Position numbers and translations under genes: made by a program. Shown here one piece after another: positions 35,831 through 47,904 of a DNA stretch of 64,000 nt. The notes under the pieces are model-generated. The model did no database searches and had not been told where the DNA came from. It saw only the letters and a program-made list of their open reading frames with translations. Location of the stretch: positions 11,746,316 through 11,810,315 of the forward strand of contig OW203768.1 of assembly GCA_934045905.1 (NCBI GenBank), given 5' to 3'. The stretch comes from Leuctra nigra (lineage: Eukaryota; Arthropoda; Insecta; Plecoptera; Leuctridae). Every line of letters begins with the position of its first letter. Positions within the stretch are counted from its first letter, which is position 1.

Positions 35831-36337
35831 CAGACATGGGCAGTATCTAGATACGTATCTAAGATACATTTGTATCTTGTATCTAGTATTTTAAATACAT
35901 ACGCCAAATGTATCTGTATCTTGTATTTAAAATACCCATTCCTAAAGTATTTTGTATCTTTTTGAAGATTTAAAATACAAGATACTTTTTACGGGCTCAG
36001 AATTTCAAAGAGTGCAGACAAGTAGCAAACAATACAAGTTGCTATTTTGAATAGATCAAGAAAATGTTAAGTAATGTTTCCTTACAAATATATCAAATTA
36101 ATATTGCATTTAGAAAGTAAGTCCCTACAGATTTTTTTAACTTTTTGATGATGTACGAGAAATTAAAGTATCTTTAAATGTATCTTTTTTGAAGTATCTA
36201 AAGATACTATCTTGTATCTTGTATTTTAAATACATCTTTAAAATGTATCTTGTATCTTGTATTTTAGATACCCAAATTAAATGTATCAGTATCATGTATT
36301 TTAAATACATTAAAACAGAGTATTTTGCCCATGTCTG
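35831..36337 (+). mobile_element. hAT-type MITE, copy 1 (507 bp)
   Basis: Terminal inverted repeats CAGACATGGGCA and TGCCCATGTCTG are flanked by the 8-bp direct repeat CCTACAAA (35823-35830 and 36338-36345), the duplication length of hAT elements. The interior is packed with GTATCTT/AAGATAC words near both ends and has no transposase. It is nearly identical, in inverted orientation, to 36720-37242. Confidence 0.95.
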
Positions 36338-36501
36338 CCTACAAAATATTCTAAACATGTGGTAGCTAGGTAACGCTTATTCTAAATGAGATGCACTGCC
36401 GTGCATACCAATAAAAGCGATTTGTTTAGGTAAAAAAATTAAAAAGGGTACAAAACGATTTCATATGAACAAATTAGCAAAAACAAGACGAAAAAAAAAT
36501 T

Positions 36502-36573
36502 CTCCCCGGCGGGGAATCGAACCCCGGTCTCCCGCGTGACAGGCGGGGATACTGACCACTATACTACCGAGGA
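36502..36573 (-). tRNA. tRNA-Asp (GTC)
   Basis: On the minus strand the 72-nt gene starts TCCTCGGTAGTATAGTGGTC. The acceptor stem is TCCTCGG with CCGGGGA, discriminator G. The anticodon is GTC in CTGTCAC, and the T loop is TTCGATT. A run of nine Ts directly downstream (36491-36499 read as As on the plus strand) is a strong Pol III terminator. It sits between the two hAT MITEs and decodes GAC and GAU. Confidence 0.97.
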
Positions 36574-36719
36574 CTGTGATGGTGGAGCGGGCTAGAAGCG
36601 AACACGACGCTAGCGGGAACGAGACACGTGCTGTAGGAGAGTGACGTCATCTAAACAGCTGATGCCAAGGTTGCAGCGGTATAGCACAGTTAGCTGCACG
36701 ATTTGAACATGTGGGATTC

Positions 36720-37242
36720 CAGACATGGGCAAAATACTCTGTTTTAATGTATTTAAAATACATGATACTGATACATTTAATTTGGGTATCTAAAATACAA
36801 GATACAAGATACATTTTAAAGATGTATTTAAAATACAAGATACAAGATAGTATCTTTAGATACTTCAAAAAAGATACATTTAAAGATACTTTAATTTCTC
36901 GTACATCATCAAAAAGTTAAAAAAATCTGTAGGGACTTACTTTCTAAATGCAATATTAATTTGATATATTTGTAAGGAAACATTACTTAACATTTTCTTG
37001 ATCTATTCAAAATAGCAACTTGTATTGTTTGCTACTTGTCTGCACTCTTTGAAATTCTGAGCCCGTAAAAAGTATCTTGTATTTTAAATCTTCAAAAAGA
37101 TACAAAATACTTTAGGAATGGGTATTTTAAATACAAGATACAGATACATTTGGCTCATGTATTTAAAATACTAGATACAAGATACAAATGTATCTTAGAT
37201 ACGTATCTTAAGATACAAGTATCTAGATACTGCCCATGTCTG
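36720..37242 (-). mobile_element. hAT-type MITE, copy 2 (523 bp)
   Basis: Same CAGACATGGGCA/TGCCCATGTCTG ends as copy 1, in the opposite orientation. It is flanked by its own 8-bp duplication TGGGATTC (36712-36719 and 37243-37250). The different target duplications prove two separate insertions rather than an inverted duplication of the locus. The 16-bp length difference lies mainly near the GTATCT-rich end. Confidence 0.95.
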
Positions 37243-37250
37243 TGGGATTC

Positions 37251-38600
37251 CAATATACAGTCTCGCATTCTCATTGACGTTTATAAATATTGTAAAAAGG
37301 AAAAAAATACTTTATTTAAATATGGCATCAAAATTTAGTTATTTTATTTTATAGTAGAACATTCTATTTTTCAAATGTATGAATTGAAAGAGCGGCAAAG
37401 ATTTCTCCAATCAAATACGATATAACTATATCAAAATATAACTAATCGAGAGGTGAACAACTAAAAAAATACGTGTACTTAAAAAAATGAAAACATCAAT
37501 GACAAAAATAAGAAAGTCCAAAGAAAATAAAAAAAATCTTAAATCAGTGACAAACATGAAAAAAATAGAAGCAAAAATATTATTTCAAAAAGCAGACCTA
37601 GTATGTAAGTAATTTTAAAAAAACATATCTGCTTCTAAAATCAATACGTAATAAATATTAATTCGATCAAGATAAACTGCATTCCACGATTTTCAAATAA
37701 TAACATTTCAGATTTTTCGAGTGTTTCAAGATTTTAGAACAATAGTGATAATTTGGTGTGGTTATCTTACTAAAAATGTACATTATATTCCGGTAGTGCT
37801 ATTTTCCCATTCGTATGCGTATATCTACCCCTATTTTTCACACATAAACAAAAGACAAATATACCTTCACATTACGTAAGTAAATACACCCATTCTGTCA
37901 CCCTACTTGAACCCAAACATGACATTTCCATCACACGGTCATTGTAACACTCATTTGAAAAGTGAATTCTCTATTCCTTGCTTCACTCAATGTCAAGGGG
38001 GCGCAAGCAAAATATAACTCCTTTTCACCCCCCTTATAAATATCAGAGTAGACTCCATGAATGAGAGAAGAAAAAAATATAAAAAATCGACGTATATAAT
38101 ACACAAACTCTTCCAGGAGTTTTATCAAAGTTCTTTTCATCATTCTTGCTCCACTCTGCCAGCCTCCAACATATTACAAGCTAATATTTACCATGAATAA
38201 ACTTGGATGGAAATGCTTCGCCGGAATGATGGGGAAATCTTGCCTTTCATACGAGTTTAAGACTCTATTGAGACTTTTATAATGGCCGGAAAGTATACGA
38301 GACATCGGAAATAACTTGTTATATTTTTATTTGCGGACTAAAAATATGATGTATAAAATATAAGGTATCAAGCTTTTGTGAAATTTTTGGCTTTCTCTCT
38401 GCTTTTCTGTGTATTTAGTGCGCTGTTTAATTCAGACCGTTCCACTGATCAACCTGAATGTTGGTTACCATAGAAACATCAGATTCAGAATCACAAACCT
38501 CTTTGATCATTGACAAACGAAACACACTCTGGAGTAAAAAAATTTAAAATTAATCTTATAAATAAAATAAATTAAATTTTATTTAAGGAGAAACTAGCAA
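37251..38600. other. Non-coding stretch
   Basis: A-rich on the plus strand, with no gene recognised. One near X-box (GTTACCATAGAAAC, one mismatch) is at about 38463. Confidence 0.5.
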
Positions 38601-38685
38601 TATAATCACGGTCTTCTGGAAATTTCTACTAATTTGCAAAGAAATTCGAATTTCTAGAAGGCCTTTTCACCATGGCAACACAATT
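38601..38685 (-). repeat. Palindromic unit related to 35036-35200
   Basis: CACGGTCTTCTGGAAATTTC and GAATTTCTAGAAGGCC form hairpin arms, followed by TTTCACCATGGCAACAC. It is the reverse complement of the paired units at 35036-35200. Confidence 0.65.
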
Positions 38686-41600
38686 TACTGTAAAACTGCA
38701 CTTTTCATATGGAAAAACGAAAAATAAAGCAGTAAAACCCTCATAGCTTGGTAAAACGTCCACGAAGGTATACATTTAAAAATGTTATAATAAAATATTG
38801 CATCTGATACACGCTATAGTAGTTAAAAAAAAATCTATATGTGGGAAAGCAGCTTAATACACTTTTGAAAATATCAGCATGACTTTTCCCGTATGGTTGC
38901 AATGTTATAATTTTTTATAATTTTGAACGAAATCGGTAGAGTATTTTAAGAATTGTATGAAATATTAAAATTGTATAAAATATTTATAAAATCGATATAA
39001 GTCGATGTTTTATGTATGTTTTACTTGAGTGTCTACAGATCGGCAACTTTCGAGCGACATAACAAAAACCTTTACAAATGTATTGTGATTCTTGCTGATG
39101 TTATCATCTTATATTCATGAATTCCTAACCCAGGACAACTTCACACCTCCATTCACGATGCAAAAGCAGATGCACTGCAGTTCATATGCAAATCATCCTA
39201 CTCTTCATGCAGTAGCGAGGGTCATTCATCTACATAATAGACATTCATATACCACAGGGTCGACTCAATTGTACCGTTCAGGATTATGTAGCAAAATACA
39301 CACAGGAATTAGTTTGGAATAGCGGAGACTATAATGATTTTAATTGGAAGAGCAAAGAGACAGAAAGAAATTTAATAGAGACACATTTCTGGAGTCTTTT
39401 GTTAAAATAATTCAGTAATCAGCAAAATTTTTGTAAAATTTTAACTGTACAATTCTATTTTGTAAAATTTAAAATAATGCCAATTTGATGACATTGTGAA
39501 TGTATACGAAAATAAGCAAGCAAAGGATAGGATGTTATTAAATCTGATCAACAATGATACTAATTTAAAAGATTCCATTGTCATAAATTCACGTGAAAAA
39601 GACATTCCTTTTGTTATAGAATCTTGCCACAGCCTTCTTGAATTTATTTTGCATATATCGCGGTATCACATTAGAATCGATGCGAAATTTGCATGGCACT
39701 GGTGAAAAAAAAGAAAGATGAAGAATCCTCTTTTTCCGGGCGTAAAAAATCTGCCGCGTCAAATGATTCTGAATTTACATATTTTTCACGGTTCGCTCTC
39801 GAAGTTTCCTTCTTTCTTTCAGTTTCCTGTATCTGCACACTTGATCTTCTTTTGGGGTTCAGAGGTTTAATATATTCATCCGTCAGGCTGACACATAGGT
39901 TCAACAGAGGGGGGGGGGGGGGGGGGGGGGGGGGCTTGGCGGAGAAATGCTTTCTTCCTTATTAGGTAGGAATAAAAGAATATTAAAATTTTGTAGGATT
40001 GCCAACTGTTGAGTACAAAATCCAAGGAAACCACTTTGACAAAGAGACTAAATTAAATTGAAACTGAATACTTGACAACTATATTGTAGGTATCTTTCAT
40101 TTATTATTGAAAAAAAAATGTATAGTAAACTCTTTTCGGTTCTCATTTAGTAATTTGGTTTAGTTTTCGGACGTTCCGAAAGATAACAATTCTGATTTTA
40201 AGTGTCAGTTCTTATTATTGACGTCTTGTAATTGAGGTTATATTCATTAATTTAGAATTTTTATGACGTCGCAAAAGAAGAATTCAAATATACAATCATA
40301 CATAAACCGTATATTATAACTCAAACGACTAAAAATCTGTTACTCAGTTTCAAATGTGAAAAAATAAGATAATGTATAGGAGACTATTTGTAGTTTTCTG
40401 GCGACTATTTGTAATTTTAGGACGATTTTGTAAATTAAATGCCAAATTGGGTTTAGGTTTTGTATCTACTCTACAGACATTTAAACCGACAATGGTGTAA
40501 ATTGAATTTCTTCTTGCTAAAGGGTGTTTATAAGTTAAGAAATAACAGATTTCAATGTCTGTTTCAATCCACCCCGTTCATAATTATAATGCTAGTAATG
40601 GGCATGATTGAACAGAATGAAAACGCTATCTGATGATTAAAGAAAGGCATTAGTAAAAAGCTCACAAATTACATTTTGATGTTATTTCCCTTCGCGTCTG
40701 GAATGTAATTTTTCCCAGTCAATTTCCACTTTTTTTACTCTTTTTAAAAAGCTCTCGTTATCTGGGGAAAGATAAAAAACCTCATCTACCTGAGCTCGCA
40801 AGAAAAAGATTCCGAAAGTCTGATTTTAACTAGATTCAGAAAACCAATGAAGCGAAATCTTTCGCGTGAAGAAACCCACCCCCACGTCGGGGGGTTTAGG
40901 GTGGGGGTTGGAGCATAAAGAAATCATCCCTAAACACTCACGCACATTGTTATTTCCAAGGTGGATAAAAACCTTCCCTTTTACAGGGGGTTGTTTTCAC
41001 CAAACCAACCCCCAACAAGAAAAGGGTTATTCATGCGTGCTGTATCGAAATTCCACCTTTTTATAACACCTTCAATACAGCGTAAAAAAATCGTTACTTC
41101 CATTGTTGAAGTGACATAACAATGGTGCATTAATATTGTATGCTTCTTATAACTCTTTTGTGGCTTTATTGTGAAATGGGTTGGAAGTCGAATATTACTG
41201 TTGGAATGTGTTTTTAGAATACATTTTAATACATTGAATGGTGAGAATGGAAATATATAAAGAACGACTAACTTATACCTTCAAGCGTCCAGTCAATTAG
41301 GATTTATTGTCATGAAAAGAATCTAAAAATGTTGGAGCAAGTTGGCTCAGCTAGCAACGTCTAAAAACATTAACAAAAAAGATATTTTTTTCTCGGACTG
41401 AAAGGGAGGCGTTTATTTTTTGTTTTTCTTTTAATTTGTGGAAGTGAGCAAAAGTTCTCTGGAATTTGAAATATCTGTTTTTTAATAGAATTTTTAACAT
41501 AGCCGAGTGGCCAACATGACATGGGGTTGTTATAATGTATTGGATTGGATATGAGCATGACAGATATGACGATCCGTCATTCTGCCACCCGCACAATGCA

Positions 41601-43638
41601 GGTAATAAAAAGCAATAAAATGCACAACACAATTCAGTTGATGTTCCTATTAATAGGTCTTTTCATAGCAGAGTTATTGGGACCATGATATGACGGCTAT
41701 ATTCAATGTATGATGGGAAATTCAATCATATGAAAGATGTAAAGAATGCATTTGTATATTTTGTACGAGGAGGCAAGGGGAATTCAATTCACATTTGTTG
41801 GGTATTACTATTATTCCATGCATTTATACATACATTTAACATTGGGTTGTAAAATTTTGAGTAATTTTAAGTTGAAGCTATGAACATCCTATGAGCATAA
41901 AACGGACCCCAAAAAGTAGCGTTTTTAGTGGATTCTTGCATGATTACTGGAGGCTGATTTTATTAGCTAATCTCGATTTTCAACTTTATTTTACCTATGG
42001 AACACATTTTTATGCTATACCATCTTCGATTTATTTGAATACATGTATCCAATTATTATAGAACAGCTTGCAAGATTTTCATATTTTTGATTATTTTCTA
42101 GTCAAAACGTATTACATTAATGCGGTAAAAATATAATGAATGTATAATGACAAATGAAAACAGCTGCTGTTTAAATATAATGAATTTAAAAAAGTCGCAC
42201 TTGCTTATTTATCTACACTGTTACAATATTATGCTTTTTACTCTCGTAGGGTGAAGATTTCCGAACCAAAAGGGCTGTAAAAGCCGAATCCTACCCTACA
42301 TTTTAGTGTCAAACTCAAGTTTGTCTATATAAACTCACACCGACTTTATCTTCCCACCCTGGAAGCAGGATGAGGGGGGAACGAATCTCTCTAACTGGAG
42401 ATAAATCCCGAACGCAACTGTTCCACAGATGAATTCTATTTCTGTGTGAATCTTCGCCTCTCTTCCCACCCTTCCCAGCCTCCAGGATGCAGGAGGTGAA
42501 GAAACATGTTTACAGACATGAGAGAGTAAAAGGTTCATTGGTTTTGTGTTATTTTCCGTTTGAAATGTCCATTATAAGCTCCTGAGGGAATTGCAGAAGT
42601 CTGGAAATGCAAAGAAAACAGGATGCCAACTTACTTTGTGTATGTTGATGAAATTGGTTGAAAGTGAGAATATAATTACAAAATATTATAAATTGTTCCT
42701 GAGCCAGAGTTTGAATTTCTCGTCTTTCTTTAGTTGTCAAAATTCATGTAGACAATTTGAGAAGGCCATAAAAATAATTCAAATATTGCCGCGAAATTTT
42801 AAAAAGTTCCAAAATTCAAATATGACACGAAAATTAAAAAATAAAGTTGAGAAGGCAGTGAAATTGATTCGAAATCGAATATAATATGGTGTGAACTGCG
42901 AATCAGTCTCACACGAATTTTGGAACGTTTTTTCTAGACCATGCCACAAGCGCTGCTTACTTCAATAACAGAAAAGTTCAACAAAATCATCTCTGCCATT
43001 CATGACATCCAATCGTGGTTGTTTTTCTATGCCTTCACCCTGGAGAAGGGATTTAATGTATTGCAGTGAGTCTAGAGTATATCCTACAGGCACCAATCAA
43101 CTGACGATAGAAAACGAAACCCAAGCAATCTTTTCAAAAGTACAAGTGCTCTTTACTTTCAAAGTACTGCCTTTGCTTTCAACGTATATGTTTTTGTATG
43201 AAAACACGATAAACATACAGAATTCCCATTAGTTCGTTTTCAATTTGAGAAGTTCGTGTTGAAGATTATTATCAACAAAGATGTTTGTTTTTAGATGTTT
43301 TTAATGAGAAAAATATCACTGTAGGCATACAATGTAGACACGATATGTGATAGTGATAATTTTACTTTCGTGCTTCTTGTCTTGTATTTTGTACACCATT
43401 GTTGATCACAGAAGATACATTATTAGTCGCATTATAATATTATAACTAGATTGAAAATGTCATCTTCAAAATATGTTCTGTCAAGGCATTGTAAAATAAA
43501 CGAAATTCTGGAATCCGGATTATATATAAACGGCTTAAAACATATCGAAACTGCCTTAAAATTGCATAAAAATCAATTTACAGTATACTACACGACTAAC
43601 TGCACCAAAATATCCACTTTCCAAAAAATAAAAAGATT
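38686..43638. other. Long stretch without recognised genes
   Basis: AT-rich sequence with only short frames. A run of 26 Gs lies at 39909-39934. A 69-codon plus-strand frame (39496-39705) has ordinary amino acid composition but no domain I know and no clear splice sites. CCCACCCCCACGTCGGGGGG at about 40877 is a local GC patch. There is no tRNA or clear repeat border. Confidence 0.4.
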
Positions 43639-43711
43639 TGGAGGCGCCGGGCATTGATCCCGGTACCTCTCACATGCTAAGCGAGCGCTCTACCATCTGA
43701 GCTACGCCCCC
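43639..43711 (-). tRNA. tRNA-Ala (AGC), minus copy
   Basis: The 73-nt gene on the minus strand starts GGGGGCGTAGCTCAGATGGT and ends GGCGCCTCCA. The anticodon is AGC in the loop TTAGCAT. The anticodon stem has one G-T pair and the T loop is ATCAATG rather than the more usual ATCGATG. Acceptor stem GGGGGCG pairs with CGCCTCC through one G-T. TTTTTT lies downstream. It is identical to the plus-strand copy at 43876. Confidence 0.95.
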
Positions 43712-43875
43712 AGTTGAGGTTCTACTGCGAGAATAGCGCTCAAGAGCCGGCCGCGACCAAACCCAAGCTTGGCGCGTAATGTGAAAGGTGATAGCTGGAC
43801 ATAATCATGCAGGAATCATAATGACCTAGATTATTGGTGATTTAAGAAATATTTCGCTAGTATATTAATACAACT
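43712..43875. other. 164-bp spacer between divergent tRNA-Ala genes
   Basis: Both tRNA genes are transcribed outward from this spacer. It is moderately GC-rich near the minus gene. No further element recognised. Confidence 0.7.
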
Positions 43876-43948
43876 GGGGGCGTAGCTCAGATGGTAGAGC
43901 GCTCGCTTAGCATGTGAGAGGTACCGGGATCAATGCCCGGCGCCTCCA
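43876..43948 (+). tRNA. tRNA-Ala (AGC), plus copy
   Basis: A perfect copy of the 43639-43711 gene in opposite orientation, with the same AGC anticodon and ATCAATG T loop. A run of eight Ts begins two bases after the discriminator A. Similarity also extends a few bases past the 3' end (AAATTTTTT against AAATCTTTTT), consistent with an inverted duplication that included the terminator. Confidence 0.96.
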
Positions 43949-44530
43949 AATTTTTTTTATTTTTCAAAACCACGTAAAAAATATTTGTAATTTAAAAAAA
44001 TAGAATTCTAGACTGAAATATCTATTTTGTATTTAATACTCCTTTCTGATGCATGTTAGAAATGAGATATGAATCTAAGAAATGAATAGTCTTTTTATGG
44101 TCGACTTCCGATAAACGAAAATAAATATTATATCACAGAGTTCAAAGTCGTCTATCTATAAAATGATTCAGAGCGTAACGTTTTTAATGATTCTTTTATG
44201 ATTGACATTATCTAATACTGTTTGTAAAGAAGGAGTCAGTTATTGACACAGTGATTGATGATAATAGAGGAAACAGAGTTACTTTGGCAGTTACGTCACT
44301 ATCTTTACAGCATCATATACTGGAGCAATTAATTCAGATCTACTGTGAAAATATTTACTTCGGGCTGCAAGATGAGAAAAACAGATGAGAAATTATTGTT
44401 TTTGTTTGTCTTTTACAAGCGGTAATTAATTTTCTCCGAGGCATTCTCTGCCAGTGTTGAAATATTATTTTCAAGCCTTAGAATAACAGACAAGGAGAAA
44501 TTAATTCTTGTGATAAAAAAATGCTCTATC
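43949..44530. other. Non-coding stretch
   Basis: No gene recognised. Confidence 0.5.
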
Positions 44531-44534
44531 AGTC

Positions 44535-44825
44535 TGTACGAGAGATGGGTCATAATCTACATAAAGAAGAGCCATTTGTTGGGATATTTATATTCCACTT
44601 TGAAGTCTGCTAAATCCGAATGGCTGCTGAAGTTTTGCCTTTTTGGGCAAATAGATTAGGAGATTAGGGGAATCAACATAAATAGGCTCCATTTCTTTTG
44701 CATTTTAACAGCTTTTGAATTCCGTTAAATCTATGTTGGTTGGACCTAAGCTAGAATACATCAACTTGGTATGACCGTAAATACGCCATGAAAAGGAGCA
44801 TTTTTATTCAATTTCTCTCTCATGG
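44535..44825. mobile_element. TA-type MITE cluster (GGCTCC/ATTCCCC family)
   Basis: TIR-like ends AATCTACATAAAGAAGAGCC at about 44553, GGGGAATCAACATAAATAGG then CTCC at 44667, and AAAAGGAGCATTTTTATTCA at 44791 belong to one family. The pair 44667/44812 delimits one ~145-bp copy. The part before it looks like the remains of another copy. The interior contains TTTGAAGTCTGCTAAATCCG. No coding sequence. Confidence 0.5.
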
Positions 44826-45564
44826 TGAAAATAATAAGGAGACAAAAGAATCTTCACATTTTAAATCCAAAAAGATTAACAACAACCTAGCTGACTACCA
44901 AAATAGTTGTATGGAATCTCTCACTTCACTTCTAAAAATATAAAACGCCAAACAAAATTCCTCTTTAAATCGAAAATGGTGTCCTTTTGCTTCCTTTTAT
45001 CCCCACTGAAAAGATGTCTTCAATTTTATGAAGTTACCTTCGAAAAGTCCCCAAAAGAAAAACCAACAAGACACCCCATTTCGTGCACAATTCCTTCCAT
45101 TATTACCAATAGCCAGGTTTACTTTTACATTGTTGCAGTCCCTTTTCATACCAACCCCCTAAGGTCACAACAAAGAAAACAAGATCTTTTAGAAAATTGA
45201 AAATTATTCCCGCCCTTCAGATGGTTAAATTACAGTGTTTCTGATTTCCTACCTATTTACAACCTCCCATTAGAGAGCCGTCTAGACTATCCTCTTACAT
45301 GATTAGGGGTTTGTTGTGTTGTAACTAATCAATTTCTAAAGATCTGACTTGGCTGTCCTGTAACGGGGGCTGTATAATTTAAATAAGGGTAATAAATCTT
45401 GAGACATCCAGGGCAGGTGTATTTTGTATAACACGTATTTTACATTTGTATAAAGCGTAGCATACTTTGGAATTTGTCGAGAATCGTGTATTCCTGTTTT
45501 TCGTCTTCAGGGGTTGGAAAACGTAGAGGGAAATTAATATTTTTGAGTTTGACATTTTAAAATC
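44826..45564. other. Non-coding stretch
   Basis: No gene recognised. The 97-codon plus frame 44907-45200 has no domain I know. Confidence 0.4.
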
Positions 45565-45840
45565 AACCAAATGTGGTGAAAGTATTATTTTTGTTGTGAG
45601 ATGAATAGTTTTCAATATACTAATTTACAACTTTATAGATTTCTTCTAATTTTACAGGAAAATTGACAATGACATCACAATTTGCTATATTGTCATGGCA
45701 ACAAAGGATTAATCATGGTAACACATTGTTGTAAACTTGGAAATTACCATCCTGATTCTTGTTACCTGACGTTTTTCCGTCAAAATGTCCCATGATTATG
45801 AATGTCATTTTTACAAATTTAATTTTTCTCGGTTGATGTG
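45565..45840 (+). repeat. Dispersed ~280-bp repeat (CATGGCAAC family), copy 1
   Basis: Blocks TTTTTGTTGTGAGATGAATA, ACAGGAAAATTGACAATGAC, CATGGCAACAAAGGA and GGTAACACATTGTTG recur in order, reverse-complemented, at 61135-61435 and partly at 49275-49420. It has no coding potential. The type of element is unknown. Confidence 0.7.
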
Positions 45841-46002
45841 TGTGTAGATTTACAAATTCACTCATGCTTTTACAGGGGGGTGGGGGATTCAATTCCTTAA
45901 ATCGAACTTCCCCCACAAATTATCTCCACATAAATAACTCAAGAGTATCATCAATCAATATTACATACATATTGGACTGCATCCAACGCAAGGCCTCCAG
46001 CA

Positions 46003-46870
46003 TGTTCTTGCTACTGATAACAATCTCCAGTCAAGATCTTATCTTCCCCTGCTCCTGTGGACTGCTTGGACACCCCTGCTAGAGGTTGGTCGTGTTCCAA
46101 TGTTCTTGCTACTGATAACAATCTTCAGTCAAGATCTTATCTTCCCCTGCTCCTGTGGACTGCTTGGACATCCCTGCTCGAGGTTGGTCGTGTTCCAATG
46201 TTCTTGCTACTGATAACAATCTCCAGCCAAGATCTTATCTTCCCCTGCTCCTGTGGACTGCTTGGACATCCCTGCTCGAGGTTGGTCGTGTTCCAATGTT
46301 CTTGCTACTGATAACAATCTTCAGTCAAGATCTTATCTTCCCCTGCTCCTGTGGACTGCTTGGACATCCCTGCTCGAGGTTGGTCGTGTTCCAATGTTCT
46401 TGCTACTGATAACAATCTCCAGCCAAGATCTTATCTTCCCCTGCTCCTGTGGACTGCTTGGACACCCCTGCTAGAGGTTGGTCGTGTTCCAATGTTCTTG
46501 CTACTGATAACAATCTTCAGTCAAGATCTTATCTTCCCCTGCTCCTGTGGACTGCTTGGACATCCCTGCTCGAGGTTGGTCGTGTTCCAATGTTCTTGCT
46601 ACTGATAACAATCTCCAGCCAAGATCTTATCTTCCCCTGCTCCTGTGGACTGCTTGGACATCCCTGCTCGAGGTTGGTCGTGTTCCAATGTTCTTGCTAC
46701 TGATAACAATCTCCAGCCAAGATCTTATCTTCCCCTGCTCCTGTGGACTGCTTGGACATCCCTGCTCGAGGTTGGTCGTGTTCCAATGTTCTTGCTACTG
46801 ATAACAATCTCCAGTCAAGATCATATCTTTCCCTGCTCCTGTGGACTGCTTGGACATCCCTGCTCGAGGT
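46003..46870 (+). repeat. 98-bp satellite, ~9 units with higher-order structure
   Basis: The unit (TGTTCTTGCTACTGATAACA ... GGTTGGTCGTGTTCCAA) repeats every 98 bp. Units alternate CTTCAGTC and CTCCAGCC between 46122 and 46612, a dimeric pattern. A CACCCCTGCTAGAGG variant appears in units 1 and 5 only, 392 bp apart. The last units homogenise to CTCCAGCC. The many ~84-residue frames here are the repeat read in one frame and are not genes. Confidence 0.97.
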
Positions 46871-47904
46871 GGTGTAATTAAGCGATGCGTTTGGTCGTGT
46901 TCCAATGTTCCAATGCGTATGGCGCCAACGTTGGCACCGGAGTAGAAAACAAGGTGTATTCACTCGCCAGTTCCAATGGCGTCATTATGAAATAGCTACG
47001 TGTAGGGGAAATTATCTGAGAGCTCTCCATGATTGAAAAATTATACCAGCAATTAGTAGTTAAAAATTAAAAAAAAAATCACGTCACGTCCCCAACGAAG
47101 ATGGTATAATTGGATTCTGATCATCCAGAAATTAGAAATTAACTCTGTACCTCAGAGGTAGAAGGCCGTAAGTCCATTGCAATGGTTCCTGAGGGCAGCT
47201 TCAAATTAAAAAAAAGCTATACAATAACCTTCATCCAAGCATCAAATTAGTTGACATATCAAGTCATTGTGTAAGAGAATACTTCGAATAACTGTAAACT
47301 CCAAAATGTGTGTCAAATGTGCGCAAGGCAAAATCCAGAAAAGGGACTTCCGCCATTCTACTTCTGAGGTAGATTCACCCAAAGACTTTACAGATCTTTT
47401 AAATCATATTTTGACTAAAATATTACCATTTTGCAATTCTAAATTCGTTACTCAAGTGTTGAATACCAAAGAAACTGATGCGGGGCATTCTTGGAATGTT
47501 ATACCCCCCCCCCCCCCCCTTCCCCCTTACTGGATCGTTTTGTCTGCTTCAGCACTTCACTTGATGTAATTTCCATTAGCATTGTCGATAATGAAGTTAC
47601 AGCTTGACAACGAAGTAATAAAACTTTGCAGCTGAAATCAATTTATAGTTTTGATAGGTTAATGCATTTTGAGCAGGGGGGGGGGGAGAAGGGGGGGAGT
47701 TTATGTAACGATGCAATCGCTAATGCAATCTGGGTTAATGGCGGTGGTGAATGATTATTTTTCAGTTGATACTTTGGTAGAAATGTAAAGAAAATAACAT
47801 AAATACTCATACTTGGAACGCCTCATCATGGGGAGTAATGTAAAAGAACTTTTAAGTTTTAACAAAAACTCTCTCGCTGCTATCACTCTATTTATTTAAT
47901 TAAT
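46871..47904. other. Non-coding stretch
   Basis: At 47148-47175 there is a copy of TACCTCAGAGGTAGAAGGCC. C and G tracts lie at 47504-47519 and about 47676-47698. No gene recognised. Confidence 0.5.

Noticed and set aside
35831..37242. Two frames of 73 and 69 residues with almost the same protein, looking like a gene pair
   Set aside because: Both lie inside the two copies of the hAT MITE; the shared protein is just the repeat translated.
35831..37250. One large inverted duplication of the tRNA locus
   Set aside because: Each arm has its own 8-bp target duplication and the tRNAs differ (Gly, Asp), so two transposon insertions explain it better.
43451..43657. 68-codon plus-strand frame
   Set aside because: It runs into the minus-strand tRNA-Ala and has no domain or start context.
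46057..46881. Seven overlapping ~84-residue frames with the same sequence
   Set aside because: The 98-bp satellite read in one phase; 98 is not a multiple of three, so the same frame restarts each unit. No sign of a gene.
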